Assembly (NCBI GenBank): GCA_945901405.1
Contig: CAMDLH010000005.1
Coordinates: 1-64,000, forward strand
Source: Bordetella parapertussis
GTDB lineage: Bacteria; Pseudomonadota; Gammaproteobacteria; Burkholderiales; SG8-41
Length of the DNA: 64,000 nucleotides
Direction of reading: 5' to 3'
Shown: piece by piece, positions 26,613 to 36,473 of the stretch
How positions within the stretch are numbered: the first letter of the stretch is position 1
How the letters are laid out: the number at the start of each line of letters is the position of its first letter
The notes under the pieces: model-generated
The model's database searches: none
Seen by the model: only the letters and a program-made list of their open reading frames with translations
Told to the model about the DNA's origin: nothing
Translations under genes and position numbers: made by a program

Positions 26613-28511
26613 TCAACCGCCTGCCAGCGCGCCTTTGATCTGCTCCAGCGCCGCCGGGTCTTCTATGGTGGTTAAATCCCCCGGATCGCGCCCTTCGGCG
26701 AGCGCCTGCAACGAACGGCGCAGCAATTTGCCCGAGCGCGTCTTGGGCAGCATGGTCACGAAAAACACGCGTGATGGGCGCCCGATGGCGCCTAACTGTT
26801 TGTCCACGGTATCCATGATTTCTTTCTCGTGGCTTGCGCGCAGTTCGGCCGTGGCGATCCTGGTGGCGTCTTTCACCACCGCGAACGCCAGCGGCATTTG
26901 ACCTTTCACCGGGTCAGCCACGCCCACCACCGCTACTTCGGCGATGTTCGTATGCGCCTGCACGGCTTCCTCGATCTCGCGCGTGCCGAGACGATGGCCG
27001 GCGACGTTGATCACATCATCGGTGCGGCCCAGTATGTAGTGATACCCATCGGCGTCGCGTATGCCCCAATCAAACGTCGAATACACTTGCTGCTTGCTGA
27101 AACTCTTGAAGTAGGTGTTGACGAAACGCTCATCATCGCCCCACACCGTGCTCATGCAGCCGGGCGGCAGCGGCGGAAATATTGCGACGACACCCTTTTC
27201 GTTCGGCGCGGCTTCGGTCGCGTCCGACTCACGCAGCACTTTGAGGTCGTAGCCATACACCGGAAAACTCGGCGTGCCAAGCTTGATTGGCGTTTGTTCC
27301 ACGCCGGGCACGGCGGACAATATCGGCCAGCCAGTTTCGGTTTGCCAGTAGTGATCGATCACCGGTTTTTTCAGCGCATCGGCAATCCATTTATGCGTGG
27401 GTTCGTCGAGTGGCTCACCCGCGAGAAACAGATACCGCAGCGACGACAGATCGTATTTTGAAAGATACGCGGGATCCTGTTTTTTCAACACGCGCGCGGC
27501 GGTCGGCGACGAGAACATCACCGTCACCTTGTTGTCGGCGACGATCTTCCACCAGATGCCGGCATCGGGCCGTATCGGCAAACCTTCATACAGTATCGTC
27601 GTCATGCCGTGTATCAGCGGGCCGTAGACGATGTACGAATGCCCCACCACCCAGCCGATGTCGGAGGTGGTGAACATGGTCTCGCCCGGCTTGCCGCAGT
27701 AAATATGCTTCATCGACGCCGCCAGCGCCACGGCGTAACCGCCAGTGTCGCGTTGCACGCCCTTGGGCCTGCCCGTGGTGCCCGACGTATAGAGGATGTA
27801 AGAGGGCTCGCTCGATTCGAGCCAGGTCACCGGCACGGTGGCTTGCGCGTGCGCCTTGCGCATCGTCGCGTAGTCAAGGTCGCGCCCCGCCACCGGTTTG
27901 AAATCGCGGTCGATGCCGCGATTGACCACGATCACGTTACGCGGCGGAAATTTCGCCAGCCGTATCGACTCATCCACCAGATGTTTGTACGGGATCGCGC
28001 GTCCGCCGCGCATGCCGGCATCGGCCGTGATCATCAGCGCGGGCTTTGCGTCGTCGATGCGCGTGGCGAGGCTCGCCGCCGCGAAACCGCCGAACACCAC
28101 CGAATGAATCGCACCCACGCGCGCGCAGGCAAGCATCGCGAACACCGCCTCGGGGATCATCGGCATGTAGATCAGCACGCGCTCGCCGCGCGTAACGCCG
28201 AGCGTATGCAGCATCGCCGCCGCGCGATTGACTTCCTTGTAGAGCTCGCGGAACGTCCAGCTTTTTTCCTGGCCTGTTTCGGTGGAGATGTAAACCAGCG
28301 CTTTTTGATCGCCGCGCGTGGCGAGGTGCCGGTCTATCGCGTTGTGGCAAAGATTGGTTTCGCCGCCAACGAACCATTTCGCGAATGGCGGGCGGCTGAA
28401 GTCACACACCTGCTCATGCGGCTTGTGCCAGTCAATAAGCTTTGCCTGCTCGGCCCAGAATTCGTCGCGCTGCGTGATCGAACGTTGGTGAAAATCCTTG
28501 TATGCGCCCAT
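26613..28511 (-). CDS. prpE: Propionyl-CoA synthetase (acyl-CoA ligase, PrpE type)
   Basis: Adenylate-forming ligase expected to convert propionate (or acetate) plus ATP and CoA to the acyl-CoA. The 632-residue protein has the PrpE-like N-terminus MGAYKDFHQRSITQRDEFWA, the AMP-binding motif YTSGTTGRPKGVQRDTGG, the YWQTETGWPI segment and the C-terminal catalytic Lys in KTRSGKLLRRSL. I start at the ATG at 28511 because AAGGAG lies six bases upstream; 28535 is the alternative. It is directly downstream of acuI on the same strand, pointing to acrylate/3-hydroxypropionate or propionate metabolism. Propionate versus acetate preference is inferred from the PrpE-like features. Confidence 0.87.
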   Translation of the reverse strand: MGAYKDFHQRSITQRDEFWAEQAKLIDWHKPHEQVCDFSRPPFAKWFVGGETNLCHNAIDRHLATRGDQKALVYISTETGQEKSWTFRELYKEVNRAAAMLHTLGVTRGERVLIYMPMIPEAVFAMLACARVGAIHSVVFGGFAAASLATRIDDAKPALMITADAGMRGGRAIPYKHLVDESIRLAKFPPRNVIVVNRGIDRDFKPVAGRDLDYATMRKAHAQATVPVTWLESSEPSYILYTSGTTGRPKGVQRDTGGYAVALAASMKHIYCGKPGETMFTTSDIGWVVGHSYIVYGPLIHGMTTILYEGLPIRPDAGIWWKIVADNKVTVMFSSPTAARVLKKQDPAYLSKYDLSSLRYLFLAGEPLDEPTHKWIADALKKPVIDHYWQTETGWPILSAVPGVEQTPIKLGTPSFPVYGYDLKVLRESDATEAAPNEKGVVAIFPPLPPGCMSTVWGDDERFVNTYFKSFSKQQVYSTFDWGIRDADGYHYILGRTDDVINVAGHRLGTREIEEAVQAHTNIAEVAVVGVADPVKGQMPLAFAVVKDATRIATAELRASHEKEIMDTVDKQLGAIGRPSRVFFVTMLPKTRSGKLLRRSLQALAEGRDPGDLTTIEDPAALEQIKGALAGG

Positions 28512-28564
28512 GCCGTACTCCTTCTCGACCAACAAGTGATTATTCGATTGTGGTTCCGCCCCGC

Positions 28565-29554
28565 TTACGAAATCCTGACCACCGCGCGCCCGCGTATGCC
28601 GCCTTTCAACATTTGTGCGAAGTAATCGCCGAGATCGGTCAGTTCAATCGTGTTCGCGATATCGGCCAGATGACGCGGCTTCAAGTCAGTGGCAAGGCGC
28701 CGCCACACCTTGCGCCGCAGCGGCATCGGCGTCGCCGCGGTATCCACGCCAATCAAACGTACACCGCGCAGGATGAACGGCAGCACAGTGGTTTTCAGTT
28801 CAATGCCGCCCGCGTTGCCGAACGCCGCGATCAATCCGGCCTGCTGCATGGTGCGTGTGAGCCACGCCAGTTGATCGCCGCCGACTGAATCGAACGCGGC
28901 GGCCCACAGGGGTTTTTCCAGTGGGCGCGTGCCGAAGTCGATGGCGCCACGCGCAAGAATTTCAGCCGCACCTATTTTTTTCAAAAACTCGTGTTCACTG
29001 TCCTTGCCGGTAACCGCGGTGACCGCATAACCCTTGCCCGCCAGCATGTCGATGGCGAGACTGGCAACGCCGCCCGTGGCGCCATTCACCAGAACTTTTC
29101 CGTTCGCGGGCGCAAGGCCGTTCATCTCCAGCATTTCCATAGCCAAGCCTGCCGTGTAACCCGCGGTGCCCAACACCATGGCTTCGAACAAAGACAATCC
29201 TTTGGGCAGCGGCACCACCCAATCCGCGGGCACGCGGCAATATTCAGCAAACCCGCCATCGTGCGCGACGCCAAAATCGTAGCTGGTGCAGATCACTTCG
29301 TCGCCCGCCTTAAAGCGCGCATCGTCGGAAGTCACCACCGTACCGGCGGAATCGACACCGCCCACCAGCGGATATTTGCGAATGATCTTGCCGCCAGTGC
29401 CGGTGGCGGCGAGCGCGTCCTTGAAGTTCACGCTCGAATACGCGTTCTTGAACACAACCTGCCCGGGCGCCAGATCATCCATTGTGATTCCGTCGATACG
29501 CCCTGCTATCTTGTTGTTTTCATTGAATATTCTGTAAGCCTTGAACTTGTCCAT
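28565..29554 (-). CDS. acuI: Acrylyl-CoA reductase / YhdH-type quinone oxidoreductase
   Basis: Medium-chain dehydrogenase/reductase without the zinc site, 329 residues. Family landmarks are SSVNFKDALAATGTGGKIIRKYP near residues 40-62, GVDSAGTV, LGTAGYTAGLAMEMLE, and the NADPH-binding VNGATGGVASLAIDMLAGKGY. AcuI reduces toxic acrylyl-CoA to propionyl-CoA. The neighbouring propionyl-CoA synthetase supports this over a generic quinone reductase. I start at the ATG at 29554 (MDKFKAYRIF); upstream residues to 29632 overlap zapE and do not fit. The gene lies 16 bp downstream of zapE. Confidence 0.86.
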   Translation of the reverse strand: MDKFKAYRIFNENNKIAGRIDGITMDDLAPGQVVFKNAYSSVNFKDALAATGTGGKIIRKYPLVGGVDSAGTVVTSDDARFKAGDEVICTSYDFGVAHDGGFAEYCRVPADWVVPLPKGLSLFEAMVLGTAGYTAGLAMEMLEMNGLAPANGKVLVNGATGGVASLAIDMLAGKGYAVTAVTGKDSEHEFLKKIGAAEILARGAIDFGTRPLEKPLWAAAFDSVGGDQLAWLTRTMQQAGLIAAFGNAGGIELKTTVLPFILRGVRLIGVDTAATPMPLRRKVWRRLATDLKPRHLADIANTIELTDLGDYFAQMLKGGIRGRAVVRIS

Positions 29555-29570
29555 GGTGATCCTGTTGTGT

Positions 29571-30734
29571 CTACGGTAAATGCGGTTGCGACAGATAGTC
29601 GTGCGATTGCATTTCAGTGAGCCGGCTGACAAGCCGGTCTTTCAGCGATGCATTCAGATTGGCCTGAAACGCGTCGCCGTCGTCCGCATCGATTATCAAC
29701 TCATGCGCGGTTACTGTCGCGGACATCACCAGCTTCACGCGCCGGTCGTAGAACTCATCCACCAGCCACACAAAGCGCCGCAGCTTGTCGGCGCTGCCTG
29801 CGGCACCCGATCCAAAGCGCGGCACGTTTGAAATCATCACCGTATGGTAACGCTTCGACAGCTCGATGTAGTCGGGCTTGCCGCGCGGCCCGTCGCACAA
29901 CGCGGCAAACTCGAACCACGCCAATCCGCGCGCGTGGCGCTTGGCGCTGATGACGCGGCCTTCGATTTCGAGCTCGCTGGAATCCGACGACTCGTGGCGC
30001 TCGATATCGAAGAACTCCTTTTCCATGCACGCATCCGCGTCGGAGCCGATATGGTAGACACCCGCTTTTTCCAGCTCGCGCAAGCGATAGTCGGTACCGT
30101 CATCGACGTTGACCACTTCGAGGTTCTGCTTGATGAGCGCGATCGCCGGCAAAAACTGATTGCGCTGCAAACCGTGTTCGTAGAGCGCATCAGGCGCGAA
30201 ATTGGAAGTGGTCAGGATCACCACGCCCTGCTCGCACAGTCCCTCGAGCAGTTTGCGCATCAGCATCGCGTCGGTGATGTCGGTGATATGAAATTCATCG
30301 AGGCACAACAACCGCGTGTCCTTCGCGATATCACGCGCCACGGCCGCCAGCGGCTCGGCCTGCCCGGTGAGCGCGTTCATGCGTTTGTGCACTTCCTGCA
30401 TGAAGCGGTGAAAATGGATACGCCGCTTCTTTTCGACCGCCGCGCAGTTAAAAAAGCTGTCCATCAGGAAGCTCTTGCCGCGCCCCACTCCGCCCCACAG
30501 ATAAATGCCCTTCACCACGCGTGTGCGCGCCAGCAGCCGCACCAGGAAAGACTCCATCTTGTCCAGACCGATCAGGTCTTCATACAGCCGCTCCAGGTGT
30601 TGTAGCGCGCGCAGTTGCGCCGCGTCAAGCTCGAAGCCGTGCTCGCGCGCGTGCTGGGTAATCCACTGGACGACGTCTTCGCTGTCGAGAGCGAGCGAGG
30701 TGTGGCCGTGTGATCGGGAAGTCGAATCGTTCAA
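29571..30734 (-). CDS. zapE: Cell division protein ZapE (AFG1-like ATPase)
   Basis: P-loop ATPase that associates with the division ring under stress in E. coli. The 387-residue protein has Walker A GGVGRGKS at residues 81-88, then MDSFF, Walker B LLCLDEFHITDITDAM, and the family ending LVDEFYDRRVKLVMSA. It follows odhA-odhB-lpd as in other Betaproteobacteria. The start is uncertain: the only candidate is TTG at 30734, and the frame upstream stays open through the adjacent heptamer repeat without a better start codon. Length from this start is close to that of relatives. Confidence 0.9.
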   Translation of the reverse strand: MNDSTSRSHGHTSLALDSEDVVQWITQHAREHGFELDAAQLRALQHLERLYEDLIGLDKMESFLVRLLARTRVVKGIYLWGGVGRGKSFLMDSFFNCAAVEKKRRIHFHRFMQEVHKRMNALTGQAEPLAAVARDIAKDTRLLCLDEFHITDITDAMLMRKLLEGLCEQGVVILTTSNFAPDALYEHGLQRNQFLPAIALIKQNLEVVNVDDGTDYRLRELEKAGVYHIGSDADACMEKEFFDIERHESSDSSELEIEGRVISAKRHARGLAWFEFAALCDGPRGKPDYIELSKRYHTVMISNVPRFGSGAAGSADKLRRFVWLVDEFYDRRVKLVMSATVTAHELIIDADDGDAFQANLNASLKDRLVSRLTEMQSHDYLSQPHLP

Positions 30735-30742
30735 TCGATCTG

Positions 30743-30825
30743 GTGAAACGTGAAACGTGAAACGTGAAACGCCAACCCGCGAATATCTCCGGGGTTCGTT
30801 TCACATTTCACGTTTTACATTTCAC
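30743..30825. repeat. Heptamer-built inverted repeat between zapE and lpd
   Basis: Four perfect tandem copies of GTGAAAC (30743-30770) are followed, after a 27-base loop, by four inverted heptamers GTTTCAC, ATTTCAC, GTTTTAC and ATTTCAC (30798-30825). The two 28-base arms can pair nearly throughout. The element fills the spacer between the lpd stop and the zapE start. A related GC-richer element lies between odhA and gltA. Confidence 0.8.
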
Positions 30826-30829
30826 GCCC

Positions 30830-32254
30830 TCACAAGTTCAGAGTCCTTCCATCCACCGCCAACGCCGCTTCCTTCATCGCCTCGGACAGCGACGGATGCG
30901 CGTGGCAGATCATCGCAATGTCTTCGGAGGACGCACCGAATTCCATCGCCACCACCGCCTCGGCGATGAGTTCGGAGGCCATCGGGCCAATGATGTGCAC
31001 ACCGAGGATGCGGTCAGTGCGCTTGTCGGCGATGAATTTGACGAAGCCGGTGGTGTCACCCAGCGCGCGCGCGCGGCCGTTGGCCATGAACGGAAAACTG
31101 CCGGTGCGGTATTCGATGCCTTCGGCCTTGACCTGCTGCTCGGTCTTGCCCACCCAGGCGATTTCGGGCGAGGTGTAAATCACCCACGGCACGGTGTTGA
31201 AATCGACGTGACCGTGTTTGCCCGCGATGCGCTCGGCCACGGCGACGCCTTCTTCCTCCGCCTTGTGCGCGAGCATGGGGCCGCGCACCACGTCGCCCAC
31301 CGCCCACACATTTGCGAGATTGGTTTTGCAATCGCCGTCGACCGTGATGAAGCCACGGTCGTCTATATTCAAGCCCGCTTCCTTCGCGTTAAGGCCATCG
31401 GTATTGGGCAAGCGCCCTATCGACACGATGAGCTTGTCGACGTTCAACGTCTGCGCCTTGCCCGCACTGTCGGTGTATTCCACGGTGACACCCGCGGCAC
31501 ACGTAATCTTGCCGACCTTGACGCCCATGTGCATCGTAAGCTTTTGTTTATTAAAGACTTTTTGTGCTTCCTTGGCTACAGCCTCATCGGCCGCGCCGAG
31601 AAACGTGGGCAGCGCCTCAAGCACGGTGACCTCGGCGCCGAGCCTGCGCCACACGCTGCCCATTTCAAGACCAATGACGCCCGCGCCGATCACGCCCAGT
31701 TTTTTCGGTACTTCGTTGATCGCCAGCGCACCGGCGTTATCCAGTATCAGTTTGTTGTCGAACGGCGTGCCCGGCAACGCGCGCGGGGTTGATCCCGTCG
31801 CAACGATTACGTGTTTCGCGGTGAGCGCATCCTCGGTCTTGCCGCTGACCTTGATTTGCCACGCGCCCGCGACGCCGCCGCCGAAACTGCCCTTGCCGTG
31901 AATAAAGGTGATCTTGTTTTTCTTGAACAGATAAAGGATGCCTTCGTTGTTCTGGCGGACGACTTTATCCTTGCGCTTTAACATCTGCGCGATGTCCATC
32001 GTAAGGCCGCCAACCTTGATGCCATGTTCGGCGAAGCCGTGCGCCGCATGATCAAAATTTTCGGACGATTGCAACAGCGCTTTCGATGGAATGCAGCCAA
32101 CGTTGGTGCAAGTGCCGCCGGGCGCGGGCTTGCCCTGATCGGTCTGCCACTCATCGATGCACGCCACCTGCATACCCAGTTGCGCGGCGCGGATGGCCGC
32201 GATGTAGCCGCCGGGGCCGGCGCCGATGACTACCACGTCAAAATTTTTCGGCAT
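30830..32254 (-). CDS. lpdA: Dihydrolipoyl dehydrogenase (E3 of 2-oxoglutarate dehydrogenase)
   Basis: FAD flavoprotein that reoxidises dihydrolipoamide with NAD. The 474-residue protein has the FAD motif [19 protein letters not shown] near residues 9-27, the redox-active Cys49/Cys54 pair in [13 protein letters not shown], the NAD motif [16 protein letters not shown], and the C-terminal His-Glu pair in [14 protein letters not shown]. It starts one base after the odhB stop and is part of the odhA-odhB-lpd operon, so it is assigned to the 2-oxoglutarate complex. Confidence 0.96.
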   Translation of the reverse strand: MPKNFDVVVIGAGPGGYIAAIRAAQLGMQVACIDEWQTDQGKPAPGGTCTNVGCIPSKALLQSSENFDHAAHGFAEHGIKVGGLTMDIAQMLKRKDKVVRQNNEGILYLFKKNKITFIHGKGSFGGGVAGAWQIKVSGKTEDALTAKHVIVATGSTPRALPGTPFDNKLILDNAGALAINEVPKKLGVIGAGVIGLEMGSVWRRLGAEVTVLEALPTFLGAADEAVAKEAQKVFNKQKLTMHMGVKVGKITCAAGVTVEYTDSAGKAQTLNVDKLIVSIGRLPNTDGLNAKEAGLNIDDRGFITVDGDCKTNLANVWAVGDVVRGPMLAHKAEEEGVAVAERIAGKHGHVDFNTVPWVIYTSPEIAWVGKTEQQVKAEGIEYRTGSFPFMANGRARALGDTTGFVKFIADKRTDRILGVHIIGPMASELIAEAVVAMEFGASSEDIAMICHAHPSLSEAMKEAALAVDGRTLNL

Positions 32255-32255
32255 G

Positions 32256-33467
32256 TCAAACGTCCAGCAGCAGACGCGCCGGATCTTCCAGCGCGTCCTT
32301 CATCGCCACCAGCGCCAGCACGGCCTCGCGGCCGTCGATGATACGGTGATCGTAGGAGAGCGCGAGATAATTCATCGGGCGAATCACGATCTGGCCGTTT
32401 TCGACGACGGGCCTGTCCTTGGTCGCGTGCACGCCGAGGATCGCGCTTTGCGGCGGGTTGATGATGGGCGTGGAGAGCATGGAGCCGAACACGCCGCCGT
32501 TGGAAATCGAGAATGTGCCGCCGGTGAGTTCTTCGAGCGTCAACTTGCCATCCTGCGCGCGTTTGCCGAAATCGCTGATGACTTTTTCGATTTCCGCGAG
32601 CGAGAGCTGATCGGCGTTGCGTATGATGGGCACCACCAGCCCGCGCGGACTACCCACCGCCATGCCGATGTCGAAGTAGCCGTGATACACGATGTCGTTG
32701 CCGTCGATCGATGCATTGACCATGGGGAATTTCTTCAGCGCGTAAACCGCGGCCTTTACGAAGAACGACATGAAGCCCAGCTTCACGCCGTGCTCTTTCT
32801 CGAAGCGATCCTTGTATTTGTTGCGCAGATCGATCACCGGCTGCATGTTCACTTCGTTGAACGTAGTGAGGATCGCGGCGGTCGATTGCGACTGCACCAG
32901 GCGCTCTGCCACGCGCGCGCGCAGGCGCGACATCGCGACGCGTTGCTCGGGGCGGTCTCCGAGATCGCCCAGATCCACGGTTGGCGCAGCCGCCCGTGGT
33001 GCTATCAGTGCCGCTGGAGCAACAGGTTTCGCCGCACCTTTTGCAGCCTCAATGACATCGCCCTTGGTCACCCGTCCGCCACGGCCCGTGCCACTGATCG
33101 CGGCAGTATCCATGTTTTTTTCCGCCGCGAGTTTTTGTGCGGCGGGCATGGCGGGGACAGCCGCCGCAGAAGCTGCTGCCTTGGGCGACGCAGCCGCCGC
33201 AGGCGTGCTACCAGCAGCGGCCGCCTTCGCTTCGGTATCGATTTGCGCGATAATTTCCTTGCTGGCCACGGTGCTGCCATCGCCCTTGATCACGCGCACC
33301 AAAACGCCCGTGGCCGGCGCCGGTGTTTCGAGCACGACTTTATCGGTTTCGATATCCACCAGATTCTCGTCGGCCTTCACCATCTCGCCCTCCTTCTTGT
33401 GCCAGGCCAGCAGTGTAGCTTCGGCGACGGATTCCGAGAGTTGCGGCACTTTCACTTCGACCAACAT
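32256..33467 (-). CDS. odhB: Dihydrolipoyl succinyltransferase (E2 of 2-oxoglutarate dehydrogenase)
   Basis: Core acyltransferase that passes the succinyl group from lipoamide to CoA. The 403-residue protein has one lipoyl domain (residues 1-75, lipoylated Lys43 in [10 protein letters not shown]), an Ala/Pro-rich linker, a peripheral subunit-binding domain (about 108-145, with [15 protein letters not shown]), and the catalytic domain ending in the active-site motif [13 protein letters not shown]. The spacer to odhA carries the AT-rich motif copy d and a GGAG ribosome-binding site. Confidence 0.96.
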   Translation of the reverse strand: MLVEVKVPQLSESVAEATLLAWHKKEGEMVKADENLVDIETDKVVLETPAPATGVLVRVIKGDGSTVASKEIIAQIDTEAKAAAAGSTPAAAASPKAAASAAAVPAMPAAQKLAAEKNMDTAAISGTGRGGRVTKGDVIEAAKGAAKPVAPAALIAPRAAAPTVDLGDLGDRPEQRVAMSRLRARVAERLVQSQSTAAILTTFNEVNMQPVIDLRNKYKDRFEKEHGVKLGFMSFFVKAAVYALKKFPMVNASIDGNDIVYHGYFDIGMAVGSPRGLVVPIIRNADQLSLAEIEKVISDFGKRAQDGKLTLEELTGGTFSISNGGVFGSMLSTPIINPPQSAILGVHATKDRPVVENGQIVIRPMNYLALSYDHRIIDGREAVLALVAMKDALEDPARLLLDV

Positions 33468-33476
33468 AGTAGTCTC

Positions 33477-33498
33477 CGTAAGTATTTGTTTTTATTAA
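33477..33498 (+). repeat. AT-rich intergenic motif, copy d
   Basis: Plus-strand reading CGTAAGTATTTGTTTTTATT between odhA and odhB, reversed relative to both genes. It contains the odhA stop codon at one end and abuts the odhB ribosome-binding site at the other. Confidence 0.55.
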
Positions 33499-36371
33499 CT
33501 TTCTTCGCCAGCCGACAAGGGTCGCGGCTGGAACTGGCGGGGCTGGCTGCCGCCCGCCAAGGTCAGCGCCTGATCGACCAGCGCTTTTTGTTGTGTGTCG
33601 TGCAGCGACTTGTAACCCGCCGCGGGTGAGGCGGATGAGTCGCGGCCTGCGTAGTACAATTTTTGATTCGGCAACAGGTTGCGCATCAGGTAATGCTGGA
33701 TGTGACGCCATGCACCTTGATTGCGCGGCTCTTCCTGACACCAAACGATTTCGGTCGCGTTTTTGTAGCGCACGATCTGCGCGCGAAATTCGTCGTGCGG
33801 AAACGGATAAATCTGCGCGATGCGCACCAGCGGCAAATCCTTGATGCCGCGCGCGCGGCGTTCGGCGCGCACATCGTAATACACCTTGCCGCTGCAAAAG
33901 ATCACGCGCTGCACCTGCTCCGCATTGATATCACGATCATCCGAATCCTCATTCACCGGGTGAAATTTATCGCTGGCGAATTCATCGAGCGGCGACACCG
34001 ATTCCTTGTGCCGCAGCAAACTCTTGGGCGAAAAAATAATCAGCGGCTTGCGATACGGGCGCACCATCTGCCGCCGCAACAGGTAATACATCTGCACCGG
34101 GGTCGCCGGCATGCACACCTGCATGTTGTAGTCGGCGCACAGTTGCAAAAAGCGCTCCATGCGCGCGGATGAGTGCTCCGGCCCCGCGCCCTCGTAGCCG
34201 TGCGGCAGCATCATCACCAGTCCGCACATGCGGCCCCATTTCACCTCGCCCGAGGCGATGAATTGGTCGATGACAACTTGCGCGCCGTTGACGAAATCGC
34301 CGTACTGCGCCTCCCAGATCACCAGTTCGTTCGGGCTTGAGGTCGCGTAGCCGTATTCAAAACCCAGCACGGCTTCTTCCGACAACACCGAATCAATCAC
34401 CACGAAATCGCCCTGCTTGGGCGCAAGATGCTGCAACGGAAGATAGGTGCCCTGATCCCAACGTTCGCGATTCTGATCGTGAAGCACGGCGTGACGGTGA
34501 AAGAACGTGCCGCGGCCCGAATCCTGCCCAGACAGACGTATCGAATAGCCCTCGGTGAGCAGCGTCGCGTAAGCCAGGTTTTCCGCCATGCCCCAATCGA
34601 GCGGTAACTGGCCCTCGGCCATCGAGCGGCGATCCTGCATGATCTTGTCCACGCGCGGATGTATCTTGAAGTTCGCCGGCACTTCGGAAATCTTGCGGCC
34701 GAGTTCCTTCAGTTTTTCCAGCGGCAGCCGCGTGTCGTCGTTTTCATTCCATTTGGTGCCCACGTACGGCGCCCAATTGGTTTCAAACGGCGGACGGTAA
34801 TTGGAAAGTATGGTCTTGTTGGTGTGATAACCGCCATCCAGCGCCTCGCGGCAGGTGGCGACCGATGCATCGGCATCGGCCTCCGTAATTACGCTCTCCT
34901 TCACCAGGCGATCGGCATAGACCTTGCGTGGCGTCGGATGCGAATGAATTTTCTTGTACATCAACGGCTGCGTCACCATCGGCTCGTCCTGCTCGTTGTG
35001 CCCCAGCCGCCGGTAACATACCAGATCGACCACCGCGTCCTTGTGGAATTTCATGCGGTAATCAAGCGCGATTTCAGTGGCGAAACACACCGCTTCGGGG
35101 TCGTCGCCATTGACATGCAGGATCGGCACTTCGAGCATTTTCGCCACGTCAGAGCAATACAGCGTGGAGCGCGAATCGCGCGGATCCGACGTGGTGAAAC
35201 CGATCTGGTTATTGATGATGAGATGCACCGTGCCGCCCGTGCCGTAGCCGCGCGTCTGCGCGAGATTCAGCGTCTCTTGCGTCACGCCCTGCCCCGCGAA
35301 AGCCGCGTCGCCGTGGATCAACACCGGCAGCACCTGATCACCCGTGTGGTCGCGGCGCCGGTGCTGGCGCGCGCGCACCGAGCCTTCGGCCACCGGGTTG
35401 ACGATCTCCAAATGCGAGGGGTTGAACGCCACCGTCACGTGCATGGCGCCGCCGGGCGTCATCACGTTGGAGGAAAATCCGTCGTGGTATTTAACGTCGC
35501 CCGCGAGCACCTGTGTGTTTTGCTTGCCCTCGAACGAGGAAAACAAATCCTTGGGCATCTTGCCCAGCGTGTTGACCAGCACATTAAGCCGCCCGCGGTG
35601 CGCCATGGCAATCACGAGTTCTTGCACACCCGCGGCACCCGCGCGCTGCAACAGGTGATCGAGCATGGGGATCAGCGCGTCGCCGCCTTCAAGCGAAAAG
35701 CGCGTCTGGCCGACGTACTTGGCGTTGAGATATTTTTCCAGCGTCTCGGCCGCGGTGAGACGCTCAAGCAGATGTTTTTTAGCTTGCGCGTCGTAGCTGG
35801 GCTGCGCGCGCACCGCCTCAAGACGCTCCTGCACCCAGCGCTTTTGCGTGAGATCGTTGATGTACATGTATTCGGCAGAGATATTGCCGCAATACGTTTG
35901 CTTCAAGAAAATCAGAATATCGCGCAACTTCATCTCGCGCGGGCCAACCAGGGTGCCGGTGTTGAACACAGTATCCATGTCGGCATCGGTCAGCCCGTAA
36001 TAGCCGGGATCGAGCTCCGGTATTTGCGGCTTTTCCTGCCGCCCCAGCGGATCGACGTTGGCGTTGCGCGCCCCCTGAAAACGATGTGCGGCGATCAACA
36101 ACAGTACCGAGAATTGCTTCTCGCCCAGCTTGGAGGCGGCGCCGGGGGCAGCCACGACACGGCGCTGCTTGCCAAGATCGACAAAGCGCTGCTGCACTTC
36201 GCTATGGGAAACATCACGCGGGCCATCGTCGAGATTCTGAATCTCGTCGAAATAGGCGCGCCAGCGCGCTTCAACCGACTGCGGGTCTTTTAGATACGAC
36301 TCGTAGAGCGCTTCGATGAATGGCGCGTTGGCGCCGAAGAGGTAGGAATTGCCGAGGAACTCTTTCATCAT
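33495..36371 (-). CDS. odhA: 2-oxoglutarate dehydrogenase E1 component
   Basis: Thiamine-diphosphate enzyme that decarboxylates 2-oxoglutarate and transfers succinyl to the E2 lipoyl group. The 958-residue length is normal. Visible are the N-terminal E2-interacting stretch (NSYLFGANAPFIEALYESYL), the central domain with LVIAMAHRGRLNVLVNTLGK, the ThDP and metal-binding part (HGDAAFAGQGVTQETLNL, then NNQIGFTTS), and the C-terminal transketolase-like domain (SGQDSGRGTFFHRHAVLHDQ). It begins the odhA-odhB-lpd operon; gltA lies upstream across the second heptamer repeat. Confidence 0.97.
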   Translation of the reverse strand: MMKEFLGNSYLFGANAPFIEALYESYLKDPQSVEARWRAYFDEIQNLDDGPRDVSHSEVQQRFVDLGKQRRVVAAPGAASKLGEKQFSVLLLIAAHRFQGARNANVDPLGRQEKPQIPELDPGYYGLTDADMDTVFNTGTLVGPREMKLRDILIFLKQTYCGNISAEYMYINDLTQKRWVQERLEAVRAQPSYDAQAKKHLLERLTAAETLEKYLNAKYVGQTRFSLEGGDALIPMLDHLLQRAGAAGVQELVIAMAHRGRLNVLVNTLGKMPKDLFSSFEGKQNTQVLAGDVKYHDGFSSNVMTPGGAMHVTVAFNPSHLEIVNPVAEGSVRARQHRRRDHTGDQVLPVLIHGDAAFAGQGVTQETLNLAQTRGYGTGGTVHLIINNQIGFTTSDPRDSRSTLYCSDVAKMLEVPILHVNGDDPEAVCFATEIALDYRMKFHKDAVVDLVCYRRLGHNEQDEPMVTQPLMYKKIHSHPTPRKVYADRLVKESVITEADADASVATCREALDGGYHTNKTILSNYRPPFETNWAPYVGTKWNENDDTRLPLEKLKELGRKISEVPANFKIHPRVDKIMQDRRSMAEGQLPLDWGMAENLAYATLLTEGYSIRLSGQDSGRGTFFHRHAVLHDQNRERWDQGTYLPLQHLAPKQGDFVVIDSVLSEEAVLGFEYGYATSSPNELVIWEAQYGDFVNGAQVVIDQFIASGEVKWGRMCGLVMMLPHGYEGAGPEHSSARMERFLQLCADYNMQVCMPATPVQMYYLLRRQMVRPYRKPLIIFSPKSLLRHKESVSPLDEFASDKFHPVNEDSDDRDINAEQVQRVIFCSGKVYYDVRAERRARGIKDLPLVRIAQIYPFPHDEFRAQIVRYKNATEIVWCQEEPRNQGAWRHIQHYLMRNLLPNQKLYYAGRDSSASPAAGYKSLHDTQQKALVDQALTLAGGSQPRQFQPRPLSAGEES

Positions 36372-36395
36372 GATGGCACCTTAAGCTTCAACTGC

Positions 36396-36465
36396 GTGAG
36401 GCGTGAAGCGAGAGGCGCTTACGGCTTGCGGGGTGACGCCTCACGCCTCACCCCGCACGCCTCGC
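36396..36465. repeat. Heptamer-built inverted repeat between gltA and odhA
   Basis: The left arm has heptamers GTGAGGC, GTGAAGC and GAGAGGC (36396-36416). The right arm has GCCTCAC twice, then CCCGCAC and GCCTCGC (36438-36465), the reverse complement of the same unit. Inside lies a perfect 10-bp stem TGCGGGGTGA/TCACCCCGCA (36427-36436 and 36448-36457). The architecture is that of the zapE/lpd element but with a GC-richer unit. Confidence 0.7.
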
Positions 36466-36473
36466 GAGATTAC

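Noticed and set aside
30743-30770. CRISPR-like interpretation of the GTGAAAC tandem repeats
   Set aside because: Units are 7 bases with no spacers and there are no cas genes; this is an inverted heptamer element.
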